Source: Piper betle | Lineage: Eukaryota; Streptophyta; Magnoliopsida; Piperales; Piperaceae | Length of the DNA stretch: 64,000 nucleotides | NCBI GenBank assembly: GCA_033002965.1 | Contig: JAURVB010013878.1 | Coordinates: forward strand, 62,001 to 126,000 | Direction of reading: 5' to 3' | In this document: positions 33,483-45,500 of the stretch, in pieces | How the letters are laid out: the number at the start of each line of letters is the position of its first letter | Numbering within the stretch: position 1 is the first letter of the stretch | Program-made: the position numbers and the translations under genes | Notes under the pieces: generated by a model | What the model saw: only the letters and a program-made list of their open reading frames with translations | Told to the model about the DNA's origin: nothing | Databases searched by the model: none

Positions 33483-36400
33483 TGTAAAACCACAACTTCG
33501 AGTAAGGGAATTACCCGCTAGTAGTTTGCACGGTTCGGGCCACTTTCGAGTCTGTTCGAGTGAGCTCGAGCTAGAACAATTTTAAAAATATGAATATGAG
33601 GCCCGTATGGTCATATGAGTATGTTGTGGAGGCTAAGTATGCCTAACACACATATGATAGTTTCAGTTATAATACATTAGAGCATGAGTTATCAGTGTAT
33701 ACACGGGGCGTATATATGATTTTTATGAGTTAGCTAGGATTTTAGGCCTAGATCTAGGCCATTGTAGCGTGTAGCATCCGTTTGGGGTTAGGTATACATT
33801 TGCATGCAGCATAAGAATTTTAGATCACTCAATTGTTCCCCTATGGGCTCAACTTGATTGAGTTCATGGTTCCATGCCCATTTAACCTTCATGCCTCAAT
33901 TCCTGCCTATGCAGTCACTTTTATGACTCAAGTTAGTTTCAACTTTGGTTAGTCTTGATTTGAACTTTCTGTCCATGTGTATATTGCATATACCCATAGG
34001 TGGGTCCCACTAGACCACAAGTTGTCAGACATTCAGATCATGCAACATGGCAAGATCTGAGCCTCCACGTCAACCCTGGCTTTACCATGTTATATTTCCT
34101 GAGATTTTTCATGATTTTAGAATTTACAACCTTCAGCGCCGCCACCACTTCGGTCACCGCCGGCGAGTTTTTGCCTTACCCTTGCCCACCGGATCGGTAC
34201 GACCATGACCCCATTGTGGCCAGCTATCGGTCCGTACCCACTATTGCCACTAGCGCTGGCCAATCACGGCTGGTGATGACATTTTTGCTGTCAACTTTTG
34301 CCGCCACCGCCACCCTGTTGGGCCATTTTCTTGCACTGACTTGACTATTCTCCGGCAAAGCCGACTACTCCAAAAGCTTCATCTTTCTGAGATTTACATT
34401 TTCAGACCACTCACAACCATCGTCATGGCCGTGATCACCGCCAGTGACATCGCCGCACCCAGCAGCAATACCTTCCCTTCCACACCAATTTATGGCCAGC
34501 CAGAGGCTAGACTCCACTGACCACCCCCACCTCATGATTGTAAAACCAGTGACACGAGTCAGAGTTTTATATTAGTGAACTAGTCGGTTTGACCATCGGT
34601 TCAAGTTGAGTCAGCTTTATGAACTGCATCCTAAGTCGAGGCCAATCATGAGTTATGAGCGATGAGGGTCAAGTGTACCTGAATATATAATAATAACGTC
34701 GGAAATATGGGGAGAAATGAGTTATTAGAATATACAAAAGTATGCAGTATATTTTTTATATATGTGATCGTAGGATTATTTTTAGGCTGAATAATGCATT
34801 AGGATGCGTTATAGGACAGTTTGGCTGGCTATTATTTATAGAATATGTCATTGTGGTGTTATGGTGTGTATTATATTTTACTAGATTTTCTCCTATTTTT
34901 TTGATTTTTTAAGGATTTATTAAAAGTTAGTTATTTTTGACATGGGTCATGGTCGAGTCAACATTTATTTATGATACTACCACCGAACTATTTCTTCTGC
35001 CCCCGACACCTTTCCCCTCAAAACCCTCACCGTCGCCAGTGATTGTCGCCGCTACTGCCGCTGATCAACGCCGCTGTGCGCCACTGTGCCGTCATCGTGC
35101 CGTCTCTGAGCACCCCTCGACTATCAATTAACCTCCACGACGTGACAAAGCCGCCGTGAACGCACAAAGCTCGTGTCAGCTGATCTTGCCGCCGGTGACC
35201 ATCGCTGCCACTGTCCGGTGGTCGCTCGACCTCTTCATCCCTCTTGTGACCTCCCTCAACTGGAGTGAACTCAGTGCCGCCCACATTGGCCGGATCTCCA
35301 CACCCCATCGGCCACCTCTATTTTTGCCATTTTTTGCAAGTCACCACCGTATTCGCATCGGGCTTGCCGAGCCGGTGCCAATAGTACCCCATACCACCAC
35401 TATCCCGCCAGTAGCTGCCACTGGCAACTGTCGGTGAAAAATTGCTGGAAAACCATCCAAAAGTACCAGAAAACCACTGAAACCCGCTAGAAAACTGGAT
35501 TCATTGTATTTCACTAGATCGTCTGCTGAGCTCATCTAGCCAAACCTGATTGAGCTTCGGATGCCATTAAATGCCAAATTCGAGCTTTGAGACACGCAAA
35601 AAACCCTAGCCGTCACCAATTGCAGATGACGTGAGGTATAATTACCTCCAATTTAATTATTTAAAATTGATAATCATTAGCACAACATACTAGGATTGAT
35701 TGTTTGATATAATGAAGGCCCGATTGTAAATGAAGTGATGACTTGCATGATTTGATTGATAGTGGATGGATGTTAGTAATGTAACTGAGTAAATTAAATA
35801 TGAGCATACTAATCGACTACAATGTAACTTATAAAAATATAATAAAATTGGTATAAATAGGATGAGTTAGAATTTTTTTACACAGATGATTGTTGACTAT
35901 GATGGATGATGATTGTGTTGTGAGTGTGATGTTCACGTTAGTTGATGCATAGTTTAGTTATCGGCGTTAGCTTCTAGATTTGATGTGTAGGTATAGAGTA
36001 GGAGTTTGCCGCATAGGCGTGCAATTATGATTGGAGCTTCTAACATGTCTGTTTAGGACACTTTCCCGATTTATTGTCTCATTCTATCATGTTTTGTTTA
36101 GAACAGGAAAGAGGACGTGTCGAGCGGTGGATTTATTGTATCCCACTCTACACGGGCCATTTAGCTGATCATATTTTTCAAATTAATAACCCTCGAGGAT
36201 GAGATCCCTCGAGTATGTTGTCAAAACTCAGATCCATCTCATGATGCCTTTGAACCTATTTTACTAAATTTGCTACCCAGGCCTTTGTAAAAGTAGTTTT
36301 CGCGTTTTCAATGAGATGTGTGATGAGGGAAACCAATGGCGACATCTTGAGATAGGGCGTGTTTTGTCAAAGCGGGCTCTGGAATTGGTGAGCATCCACT

Positions 36401-38745
36401 CCATTCCTAAGGGATCTTGATAACTCTACCTTTGAGTTCCTCAGACCTAGAGAAGTGTGGAGGTTTATGGGTACTGCTGTGTAGCACATGTCTAGACTTG
36501 TGGTGTAAAAGGGTACTGAAGGTGCATGCCTAAGAATACTCGGCCTATATACTCAGGGCTAGGAATAATATGGAGGATGTAGAGGGCTGAGAGGAAAGAG
36601 AATGATTTTCCCATGCAAAGGGATAGTTTAAATGGCCAAGGATAGAGAATGTTATGGAAAGAGAATGATATGGAAAGGAGATGCTACCACCCAAGGTTGG
36701 CGGCTCCCATTATTGCCCTTATGAGAGTTCTTGAGGAAGTATATGAGGTTTTTATTTAACATGAGGGTTAGCTCTCTTGTGTCAGATTGATATTAATTAT
36801 TTCTAGACTAGTAATGCTAATTACTGAAGTATTTTTATTATATATGTAGGTGAGAACCACAAGGGATGAGCACTATCGAGACGGCGGAGGAGAAACACTA
36901 AGTTGGGCACACATGTACCTGCAGACTGTAATTAGTGATGTGTTGAATTGTGTAGATAATGAACTTGAATGTTATTATGTAAACTATTACAGATATTATG
37001 CATGTGAATGAAAATGGAAAGTTGAAAATGAATAGGGTAAGCTATGGAGCAAGGGTAACTGAATGTGAAATCATGTTGTGTCTGGGTTGTGCTTTCGATT
37101 TTCATCGTTATAAATATATAATGTTATTGTTGACAAGGTGGCCTCTATTGCACTTTTAGGGGAAATTCTGTTTGTTTGGTTTTTATTTTAAAATTGATAT
37201 TTCTTTTCAACTTCTTTCCCATTGGTTTGTTTGTGTTCTTGTTTGCTCATCATGGCATAGGACAATGTTAGAACCTAAGCATCTCATTCGTGTTTTGCAT
37301 GCTGCATCTCCATCTTCAGACACCGAGGGTAGATCTAGGTTAGCTTAACCGAATCAGGTAGATTAGCGAACGGTTCGGTTGCCAGTGATATTTTTGGGTC
37401 GGTTCACGGGGGAACCGACACGGGGTGTTACAATAATCCTCTTCTCATGGGTCGTCGATCCTAATTGGCGGTGACCCCAGCCATACCGCCGTTGGCAGTT
37501 TCCAATGATGGACTGCGCCGCTCCCCTGATTGGCTTGTTTACCAGTGTCGAGTTTGCCTACCTGCATCCGCTGGCCTGATCTTGTTCACTAGCCCGCCAG
37601 CCCATGTCTAAGTCTGCCCGTCCACTTCATGTTCATCGAGTCAACCCAACCCATTTTCCAATTAAGCGAGACCTGATTGGTTCAGCCCATTCTATTTGGC
37701 TTGGTTCAACTCGGTTCGGTCGATTCAGCTCATTTTCGATTGTTTTAAGCCGTTTTTCAACCATTTTCAATAATTTGAAAACCTTTACATTTGTTTATTT
37801 GTATATTCACATTATTTAGACAATTTTAATGCTATGAGTATTTTTATATAATTATACATATATATATATATTCATTATTGTTTATTTATTTATATTTATA
37901 TTTTATTGTGTAAGTGGAATGTTATTATGATTATTTGTTTATATTAATGTTATATTTACTTATGAATATTAGTCTTATTATGGTTACTAAATTGTGTGTA
38001 TATGATATATATATATATATATATATATTCGTTACGTGTATGTCATTATGTATTTGTATTTAATTATATATTCTTATTTTGTATAACTATGATATTATTA
38101 TTATTCATGATTAATGAGTATTAACTATTTTCTTATTTATTTATTTATTTTATTAATTAGTTAGTTTTTTTAATTATTTATATGCTTACAAGCATGAGTA
38201 TATATGATATTTACTCGTGTTTACCCATATATTTATATAGTATAATTATATTATTATTTATTATGATTATATTATTTTTAGTTATATTTATATTTTCAGT
38301 TTACCCATATTTTATAATAATTATGTTATTATTATTTATGTTATTATTAGTTTATTTTCAGTCATATTTATATTGTAAATAATATAGTTTATTGCCCATG
38401 TTTATGAATCTATGAGTGCATTTTTGTGTTTATTTATTTATTTATTATTATCATATCTCAATTTCTATGCCACATGTTTAGTTATAGGTTTGTTAGTAGT
38501 GTTTTTTTATTAGGATGTATTCATGATATGAGCACACACCACGAGCATGCATTATATAAAGATGTTAGTATTTAGTTTAGTATTGGGTTTCGATGTAGGT
38601 TTTAGAGTCTAAGCTCGCTACATATATGCAAATACGCTTGAAGCTTGGACCACAGGTCCATAGAACTTTCCCGGTTTGCTTGACTCCATGCATGTAGAGT
38701 TTAATCATGTTTTAGATGTAGGACGACATCGGCAATGCCCTTATC
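33483..38745 (+). mobile_element. D-type LTR (plus strand), split by solo LTR A5
   Basis: Starts TGTAAAACC at 33483. Segments 33840-34060 and 37560-38740 match the reverse complement of the left D LTR, including the shared sentence-like blocks ATATACCCATAGGTGG and GCTTGGACCACAGGTCC. Interrupted at 34539-37432. Followed at 38746 by a PBS-like motif. The last bases before it (CCCTTATC) are not a canonical CA end. Confidence 0.72.
34539..37432 (+). mobile_element. Solo LTR, A family, copy A5 (2894 bp)
   Basis: Starts TGTAAAACC and ends GGGTGTTACA. Flanking 5-mers ATGAT (34534-34538) and ATAAT (37433-37437) match at 4 of 5. The block order is that of the A family but it is the most diverged copy here, with many transitions. 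No internal domain. Confidence 0.9.
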
Positions 38746-38759
38746 TTGGTATTAGAGCC
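38746..38759 (+). promoter_or_regulatory. Primer-binding-site-like motif after D-type LTR
   Basis: TTGGTATTAGAGCC differs by one base from the TGGTATCAGAGCC tRNA-Met type site. Confidence 0.5.
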
Positions 38760-39387
38760 ATATCTTGGTCGATTGAGATGAAAGACTTTTGTTTTGAACC
38801 AAGTGTGTGGTGTTGTCCTTAGCCAAGCCGACAGGTATTTCCTTTGGTCTTTTCTTAGGGCTTCACATTGTGTGCTCAGTCAGACATGAGTAGTGCATGT
38901 TTTAGTTTTAACGGTTTGAGAAGTTATGAGATGGATTTGAGATCATGATTTCAATAGATTTTAGCATGGATCTCACTAAAATGTCATGATAAGGTCAGAG
39001 ACACACCTTTTTTTTATCTTGCCAAAGATTTTGATGACGTAATAGTGTCCACATGCTCAGTTACCTGAGTTTGAGTTGGATGGTGACAAGGAGTACCTAG
39101 AACTTTGGCATCCACATTGTAGCACTTGCCCGCGTTCGCATGTCCCAACATCAGTCCTTCTTTGGGACATGGTGTATATTGCGAGACGAAGGTATCAGAG
39201 ATGACACATACAAGGAGTTTGAAGTATGGAGTCACTAACAAATGTTAGTTGACACATGAGTTGGACCACTGTGTGTCATTGACAGATCCATTAGTCATAG
39301 TTTGAGGCCTACTTTGGAGAACTTGGGCTTTCAGACATATCATTATAGATGAAGGATGTGGCTATGACAGTTGAGCCACTAAAGTAT
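38760..39387 (+). mobile_element. D-type element internal stub, no gene seen
   Basis: Follows the PBS-like motif and ends where another LTR-like start (TGTAACGACC) appears at 39388. No protein homology visible in either strand. Confidence 0.4.
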
Positions 39388-40440
39388 TGTAACGACCGGC
39401 ACGAACTGGACCGGGTGTTACCTAATATATAACCAGGGCTGCCAAGAAGGGAAAATACAACATTTCAAATAATTATACGGACCTAGATAGTTTGTAAGTG
39501 AACTCGTAGCTGTTACCAACGATCCTAATCATAATGAGAAAATAAAATTATACATAAGTATAATTTTATTCGAGTAGAAATGCATGCACCTAAATGACTA
39601 ATAGATATCATGATTAAAATTCAACAATATTAAATATTAAATTATTCATGTGACCTAATTATTTAAATCATACTGTACATTTTAAATTAATTATCTAAAT
39701 TATAATTCACACTTAAGAAATGATAAAATAATTATCAATTTATAAATAAATATTTAATTACTATTATTATTATATTTTCCTTCAATTATAATTTTTAATC
39801 GCTATCATTATTCAAACATCATTTCGGGAAATTTTGTCCCCGAAATTCCTACACTTGGCCCGTTGCTAGCCCCAGCCCATGACCTTCTTTGGCCGTTGAC
39901 TGGTAGCCTAGCCAACGCCTCTAGTCCAGCCCACCATCTAACACAGAACTAGTTGGCTCTGATACCATTTGTAACGACCCAGCCCAAAGTGCATGTAATG
40001 GGCCTAAGTCATTTCTTTAAAATGGTTAACCTAAGTTAAAAATCTATAGTCCATTCTCACTTACAAATAGGATCTTTGCCCGGTAGGTATTAGATGTGGG
40101 ACTAAGTTGAGGGATCTCACAATTAAAATAATCACTTTAGTTACCTAATATTAAATTTAATATGGTAAAGGTAAAATCTTTATTTTATTAATCACTTATA
40201 ACCCTCTCATTTAATTTAATCGCTTGTAGTACGTTGATTAATTATCGACCATTTGTCATTACCGTATTTTTATTACTCGTGGCGACTTCGTACAATAATT
40301 ACTTAGTTTAGTAACTTTAACCCATAACCCATTAGAATAATTATTTTTAAAGATTTATTACGAGTTAGTATTATTTTTAACTCGAGTCGGTATCGAGTCA
40401 ACTCATATTTATAAAACTTCCATCTTTTTCTTCCCCAACA
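39388..40440 (+). mobile_element. Truncated LTR-like segment related to the A family
   Basis: Begins TGTAACGACCGG and has a tip inverted repeat (GTAACGACCGG against CCGGGTGTTAC, 9 of 11 paired). At 40376-40410 it carries the A-family motif AACTCGAGTCGGTATCGAGTCAA followed by TTTATAAAACT, at the right spacing for an A-like LTR. The middle is occupied by a TRIM remnant. No 3' end could be found. Confidence 0.45.
39834..40121 (-). mobile_element. TRIM remnant with a single LTR (minus strand)
   Basis: LTR 39970-40121 (152 bp, TGTGAGATCC...GTCGTTACA on the minus strand) matches the TRIM LTRs at 825-978 with scattered changes. Next to it the PBS GGCTCTGATACCA (reverse complement) is present. The internal part 39834-39969 has one copy of the 71-bp unit that is doubled in the first TRIM. 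The second LTR is missing. Confidence 0.88.
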
Positions 40441-41570
40441 TCCTTCTCTTCTCCTACCTTCTTCTTTACACCAAAAACTAGATCTGATGTCTTCTTCTTC
40501 AACCCTATGCAACCTTCCCCAGCAACCCAATTGAACGACCATATAAACATCCCAACAAGGCATCAACAACGAATTAAAATAGCCAAAGATGAAGCCCAAA
40601 GTCCTTATTTTACAGCAGCTATACAAGGTGAACATCGTCCTACACCCAAAACCAGATTTATTCTTCTTCTCCCAGCCTCAAGACCCCTCCTTTCTTGCAC
40701 CTTGCTCCAATTCAGATGTTCCACGACCTCAAGCCGGCCTAAAAAGTAAGGATCGGCCGCCTTTAGACGTTGCATGGAGTTTAGAAGTATATATACATGT
40801 ATATATACATGTTTATATAATTGTATCATATGCTATTGTTAAGGTTTGACCTAAATTAAATTGATGTATTAAAGTGAAAATTAATGGGTTATTAGTATTT
40901 AAAGATAAATATGTATAGATACTATATATTTAAGATAAGTATGGATAAATATGTATAAATACCATTTTCGTAATCTTTAATTTATAATGTGTTAAGTTGA
41001 AATTATGAAAAATAAAAATAAATACGGTTATGGTCCCTAAATTTATACGTAGTTTTTCTTTTTGGTATCTCATCATCCAAAAACTGTGGTTTTGAAAAAC
41101 CGATGTTTAATTTAAAATATCAAAATATAAAGAAGTAAAGAATTATTTTCCTGTTATGGATTTAGGTATGCTTCCGCTATTAAATTCTATTTTATTGATA
41201 ATTTAATTTGAAAAATTTTATTGATGATGTTTTTATCATTTATATAATTTAATTAGTTAAAATTTATAGAATACAACTACCAACCAAATAATACGTTCTA
41301 AAGTAAGAGATTGACGTTAAATTCTAACCGTAAACACATTGAACTTAGTATAAACATCGATGATGTAACGAACAAACTAGCAAATGAAATCACGAATTTC
41401 GGCTATGAAGTGAGAATTGATGAAGTCAGCTAAAGCGCTAAGAAATTTCAGCTTTGTAAAACTTCTAGCAATCACACAAACTGCAACCGGAAAAAGTAAG
41501 AACACAGCACCAAATAAGAAATAGGCAATCAGCTGACAATGAGGGAAGGAAAGCTGGCCTCGAGGTAAAC
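40441..41570. other. AT-rich intergenic stretch
   Basis: No gene or element that I recognise. A small repeat TATACATGTATATATACATG lies at about 40790. Confidence 0.5.
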
Positions 41571-41581
41571 GTTGTTCACTT

Positions 41582-42090
41582 ACATCACCTTCTGGGCCAC
41601 CACCTTCGCCCTCTCGAACAGCATTTTGTATGCCATCACCTCCATCCTCTCCCCCAAGTTATCCATCGCTGCAATATGCACGGGTGCCCACACAACCCGC
41701 ACCGTCAACTGCCATGGTGATCAGTCCGTGAAGAACACCCGGAAGTCCTCCCCAACGACACTTGTTAGGCACAAACCCCAAACCCAAACCTCGAACTCTG
41801 GCCAGCCCGCGAAGAAGCAACGGCGCTGGCGTAGGGTGTATTGCCAAGTGTTGAATGAGGGCGTCGACGTCACTGGCGATAGGGATAGGCTGCAGAAACA
41901 ATGGCGGCGGCGGCGTGCGAGGTAAGAGGACTGGGACGTTGGTTCTATTGTTACAAGTGTGAAAGCAGGAAATGGAGTTTTTGTTTCCCAAAGTAGGAGG
42001 AGGGGTCGACGTTGACGGCCCCATCTCCATTCCGGCATAAAGCTTACATTTCTCTTTGTCCACGTGCCATCTCTGATTTGATAGTGACAA
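41582..42090 (-). other. Open region upstream of NEDD1, possible divergent transcript
   Basis: On the minus strand two frames stay open for 143 codons (42090-41659) and 105 codons (42038-41721), and a third continues as VMAYKMLFERAKVVAQK toward 41582, where a GTAAGT donor-like site occurs. GC content is higher than in the surroundings. I recognise no protein family. It could be the exon of a divergent gene sharing the promoter region, a decayed gene, or chance. Confidence 0.22.
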
Positions 42091-42123
42091 TCTGCCTCTT
42101 ACCTCCGGGCGTGTGTAAAAATC

Positions 42124-42559
42124 ACTCTATAGTATATACTCTATCCAAACCGGTAGAATCCCGAAATTGAAATTTCAAATCTCCGCTACCGCGCAGAATC
42201 CATAAGCCTGCTGACGTCACCGTTTCGAGCTCCACAAAATGCCACGTCACCCGATTCACCAAAACCGCTAACTTTATTTTTATGACTCCCTTGCCGTCCC
42301 CAGTCGGCGCCGTCTCTGCCGGCCACCGCCATCCCCGGCCATCTCTGCCGCCCATCCGCGCCGCCTCATCGACCATCGCCGTCTCCCATGGAGTCTCACC
42401 CGCTTATGTGTTTCGACTTAGGTTGTTGCCGTCTCTGATGATCCTTTTGATTTGTTTGCCTTGCAAAATTAGGGATTCTGTGGATGCCGAGTTGTAGGGT
42501 TTTAGCATCGCCGATGCTGTGATTTTCCGGCATCGGTGCTGGTTTTGTGAGTTTGAAGT
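42124..42559 (+). promoter_or_regulatory. Probable promoter/5' leader of NEDD1 with upstream ORFs
   Basis: TATA-like TATAGTATATAC at about 42127 and a pyrimidine- and CG-rich stretch up to the ATG at 42560. The stretch contains an upstream ORF of 71 codons (42282-42497) and shorter ones starting at about 42389 and 42484, all ending before the main ATG. Transcription start is not known; an intron in the leader is possible. Confidence 0.4.
42282..42497 (+). other. Upstream ORF in NEDD1 leader (71 codons)
   Basis: ATG at 42282 to TAG at 42495-42497, 62 bp before the main ATG. Peptide is Pro/Ser-rich, no homology recognised. If present in the mRNA it should lower translation of NEDD1. Confidence 0.3.
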
Positions 42560-45500
42560 ATGAATTTCTCGGATCTGTCAGCCACCTTGTTGGCGGCCTG
42601 CGGGAAAGACACTGTTAAGGTCTTTGATATATCCAAACAACCCAACGATGGCCGGAATCACGCAACTGACCCTTGCGTTCTAACATATACACCTTCGCCT
42701 GGATTGCTAGTGAATTCCGTTAAATGGAATCACACAAGTAAGTTGTTGCTGTCGTTTTGTTCCTTTTCCATAGTTTAATTTCTATGAGAGAGACCATTTT
42801 ATTTTATTTTTTATTTGTTTGTAAAAATTTTGTTAAATTGATGTGGCAAGTTAGCAATGAATGCGATTCAAGCAGTAAATTGAGAAGAAAAAAATGAGCA
42901 AACTAAAATGAAGGTTCCATTTTGCTTTTTCCAAAAGTAAATTAGGGCTAAACTTCCAATGGTGATTGTTTTGCTGTTGTTCTTGCTTTTCTGCTGATTA
43001 TAATCATGTTTAATTGAGAGAATGAATGATGTTACTGATGTTCCATTTAGAGAATGAATGGATGATGTCATGAAAGAAGTTGTTCCCATCCTTTTTCTTT
43101 GTAAAGTTTGTAACGACAACGTAGCAAGATAGTGATGAATGTGATTCAAGCGGTAAATTGAGAAGAAACAAAAAAAGAAAAGGAGTGAAGCTATAAGCAA
43201 ACTAAAATTAAGGTTCAATTACGCTCTATTTTTCATCTCCAAATTAAAACTAGAGTTAAATTTCTAATTTTGATTGCTTTGTTGTTGTTGTTCTGTTGAT
43301 TCTTTAATCACGATTTATTATGAGAATGAATGATGTTACTGATGTTGTTACATAATAAACTTTACTATTGGACGATGTCATTGGTGATTACGAAGTGCTA
43401 TATTTACGGGTCTACTAATTTCCTTTTTATCAAAGCCTTTTCTCTTATTATCGCATCCGTTTTGGTGGGCAGATCTAGTCATTGCAAGTGCTGGTAAAGA
43501 CAAGAAAATATCATTCTGGCACAAAAAGGGTCAAAAAGTGGCAGCTGTTCCATTGCCTGCAAGTGACACCCGGGATGATATTGATGTATGTTTTCATCTT
43601 CCGCATACAGGGAATCTCTCATAGTATGCCTATTGGATGCTTGACTGTTCTTTTTCATGCCTCATTTTTACCCACAATAGTAGTCTGATATGTTTATAAA
43701 CAATTATTTTTTCTCGAATGCTAGATTTAATACTTCTCTTTTTGGAGAATTGATAATATGCAATGAATGGCTGTTATCTTTCGTGGGATGCTGGTTTTGT
43801 ACTTCGCTCTGGGAAATGAGATGATTTTATAATAGGCATTAATTCTAGAATGTCTATCTTAATATTTGTTCCATAGAATTTTCATCAAAGGTATTAGTAA
43901 TTGGTGACAACTCTTTTGCTATCTTCTTGTGTGAGGACAATTTGTTCCTTAATATTACTAGAGCTAGAATTTGCAAGAGAGGAACTAAATGGGTGCTTGA
44001 CCATATGTGGCCAGGTTTTAAAATTTTTAAGAGTATTTTGGGAAAGTTTGTGCTATCTGCCTGCGCATTTGACATCTAGCAGACTGTATTTACATTGGCA
44101 CAAAAGGAGAAAATGGTTAGCAGTATAATTGTAATTCCTATTGCCTTTGAGATTATGATTTCAAGGAACATGTAATTGGTCCTACCGTTGTTGGCATCTG
44201 GATACCTTGTCCTAAATAAATTATATCGAGGACATGGAGTTAGATTTATGTATAAATAAATGACATGTTTTGGCGATTGGATGCCTCTTGTGGCACCATA
44301 TTCCCTGTTATCTTGTTATTGGATCTGTCACCATTCTTCGTAGTTATTTTAATCTAGGATCAAAGATATATTTATTTTATTGTAAACAGGCTTTGTGCTG
44401 ATGAATGATTTTTTGTGCTTGCCAGCTTTATAGCTTTTTTGTTTTTTTGCTCTTTCTAACATAAATTTTTTGTGAGTAAAGGCTTTGTTCTCAATGTTTG
44501 TCATAGTATATTTTGCCAGGTTATTGACTAATAAAAGTACAACATTTGCGTTTATTAATTTGTTTCATTGCTTCTTCTTCTTCTTCCACCTGATACCTTA
44601 AAGGTGTTGGGGACATGGGCTAATTATGATCTATGTGATTACAAATGACAATTTTTTATGGCCAGATGTAACACATAGTATCCTAATAGGATGGTTTTCC
44701 TGACGCTAACCTTCATCCTTTATCTGGGCTTGGTACCTGCAATGCATAATCTTTGGCTAAGTTTGTTTCACTGCTATAATATTAATATTTTTGTTGTGCT
44801 TTTTTGTAACTTCTATAGTCTAAGTTACTTATCTTTTTCTTTGATGCTATTGAACAAAAGGGTTCATTGTTTGTCTTTTCCTAATTCTGGTTACTGTATA
44901 TGTATAATTCCAGTTCATTATTTTCAGTTGAATACTGCTCTCTTTGAAACTGTTCTTATGTTTGCCCTGTTTCCAGGAAACCATCTTTTCTATAAGCTTT
45001 AGCAATAAAGGTTCTAGATACCTTTGTTCTGGAGGAAGTGGTCAGGTTGTTAGAATATGGGACTTGCAAAGAAAGCGTTGCATCAAATGGCTTAGGGGTC
45101 ATTCGGCCACAATCACTGGTGTTATGTATAATTGTAAGGATGAATACATAGCATCAATTAGTTTAAAGGGAGATTTAATTTTGCATAACCTTGCTTCTGG
45201 TGCACGGTCAACAGATCTTAAAGATCCAAATGAGCAGGTTGTATAGTAGGTTTTAAATCTCTTAAAATAATGTTTCCTGAGTTTATGAATTGTTCTAATA
45301 TCTGTAGTACTCAATCGATCTTAGATCAGGTTTTGAGGGTTCTTGATTATTCTCGCACTAGTCGCCATGTATTAGCCACTGCTGGTGATGATGGGTATGT
45401 GCATTTATGGGACACAACTGGAAGAAATCCGAAGGTTTGCATTTCCTATATGTTTTGTTATTATAGTAAGGATTCCCATACTCTAGCAATTCTCTCTTTT

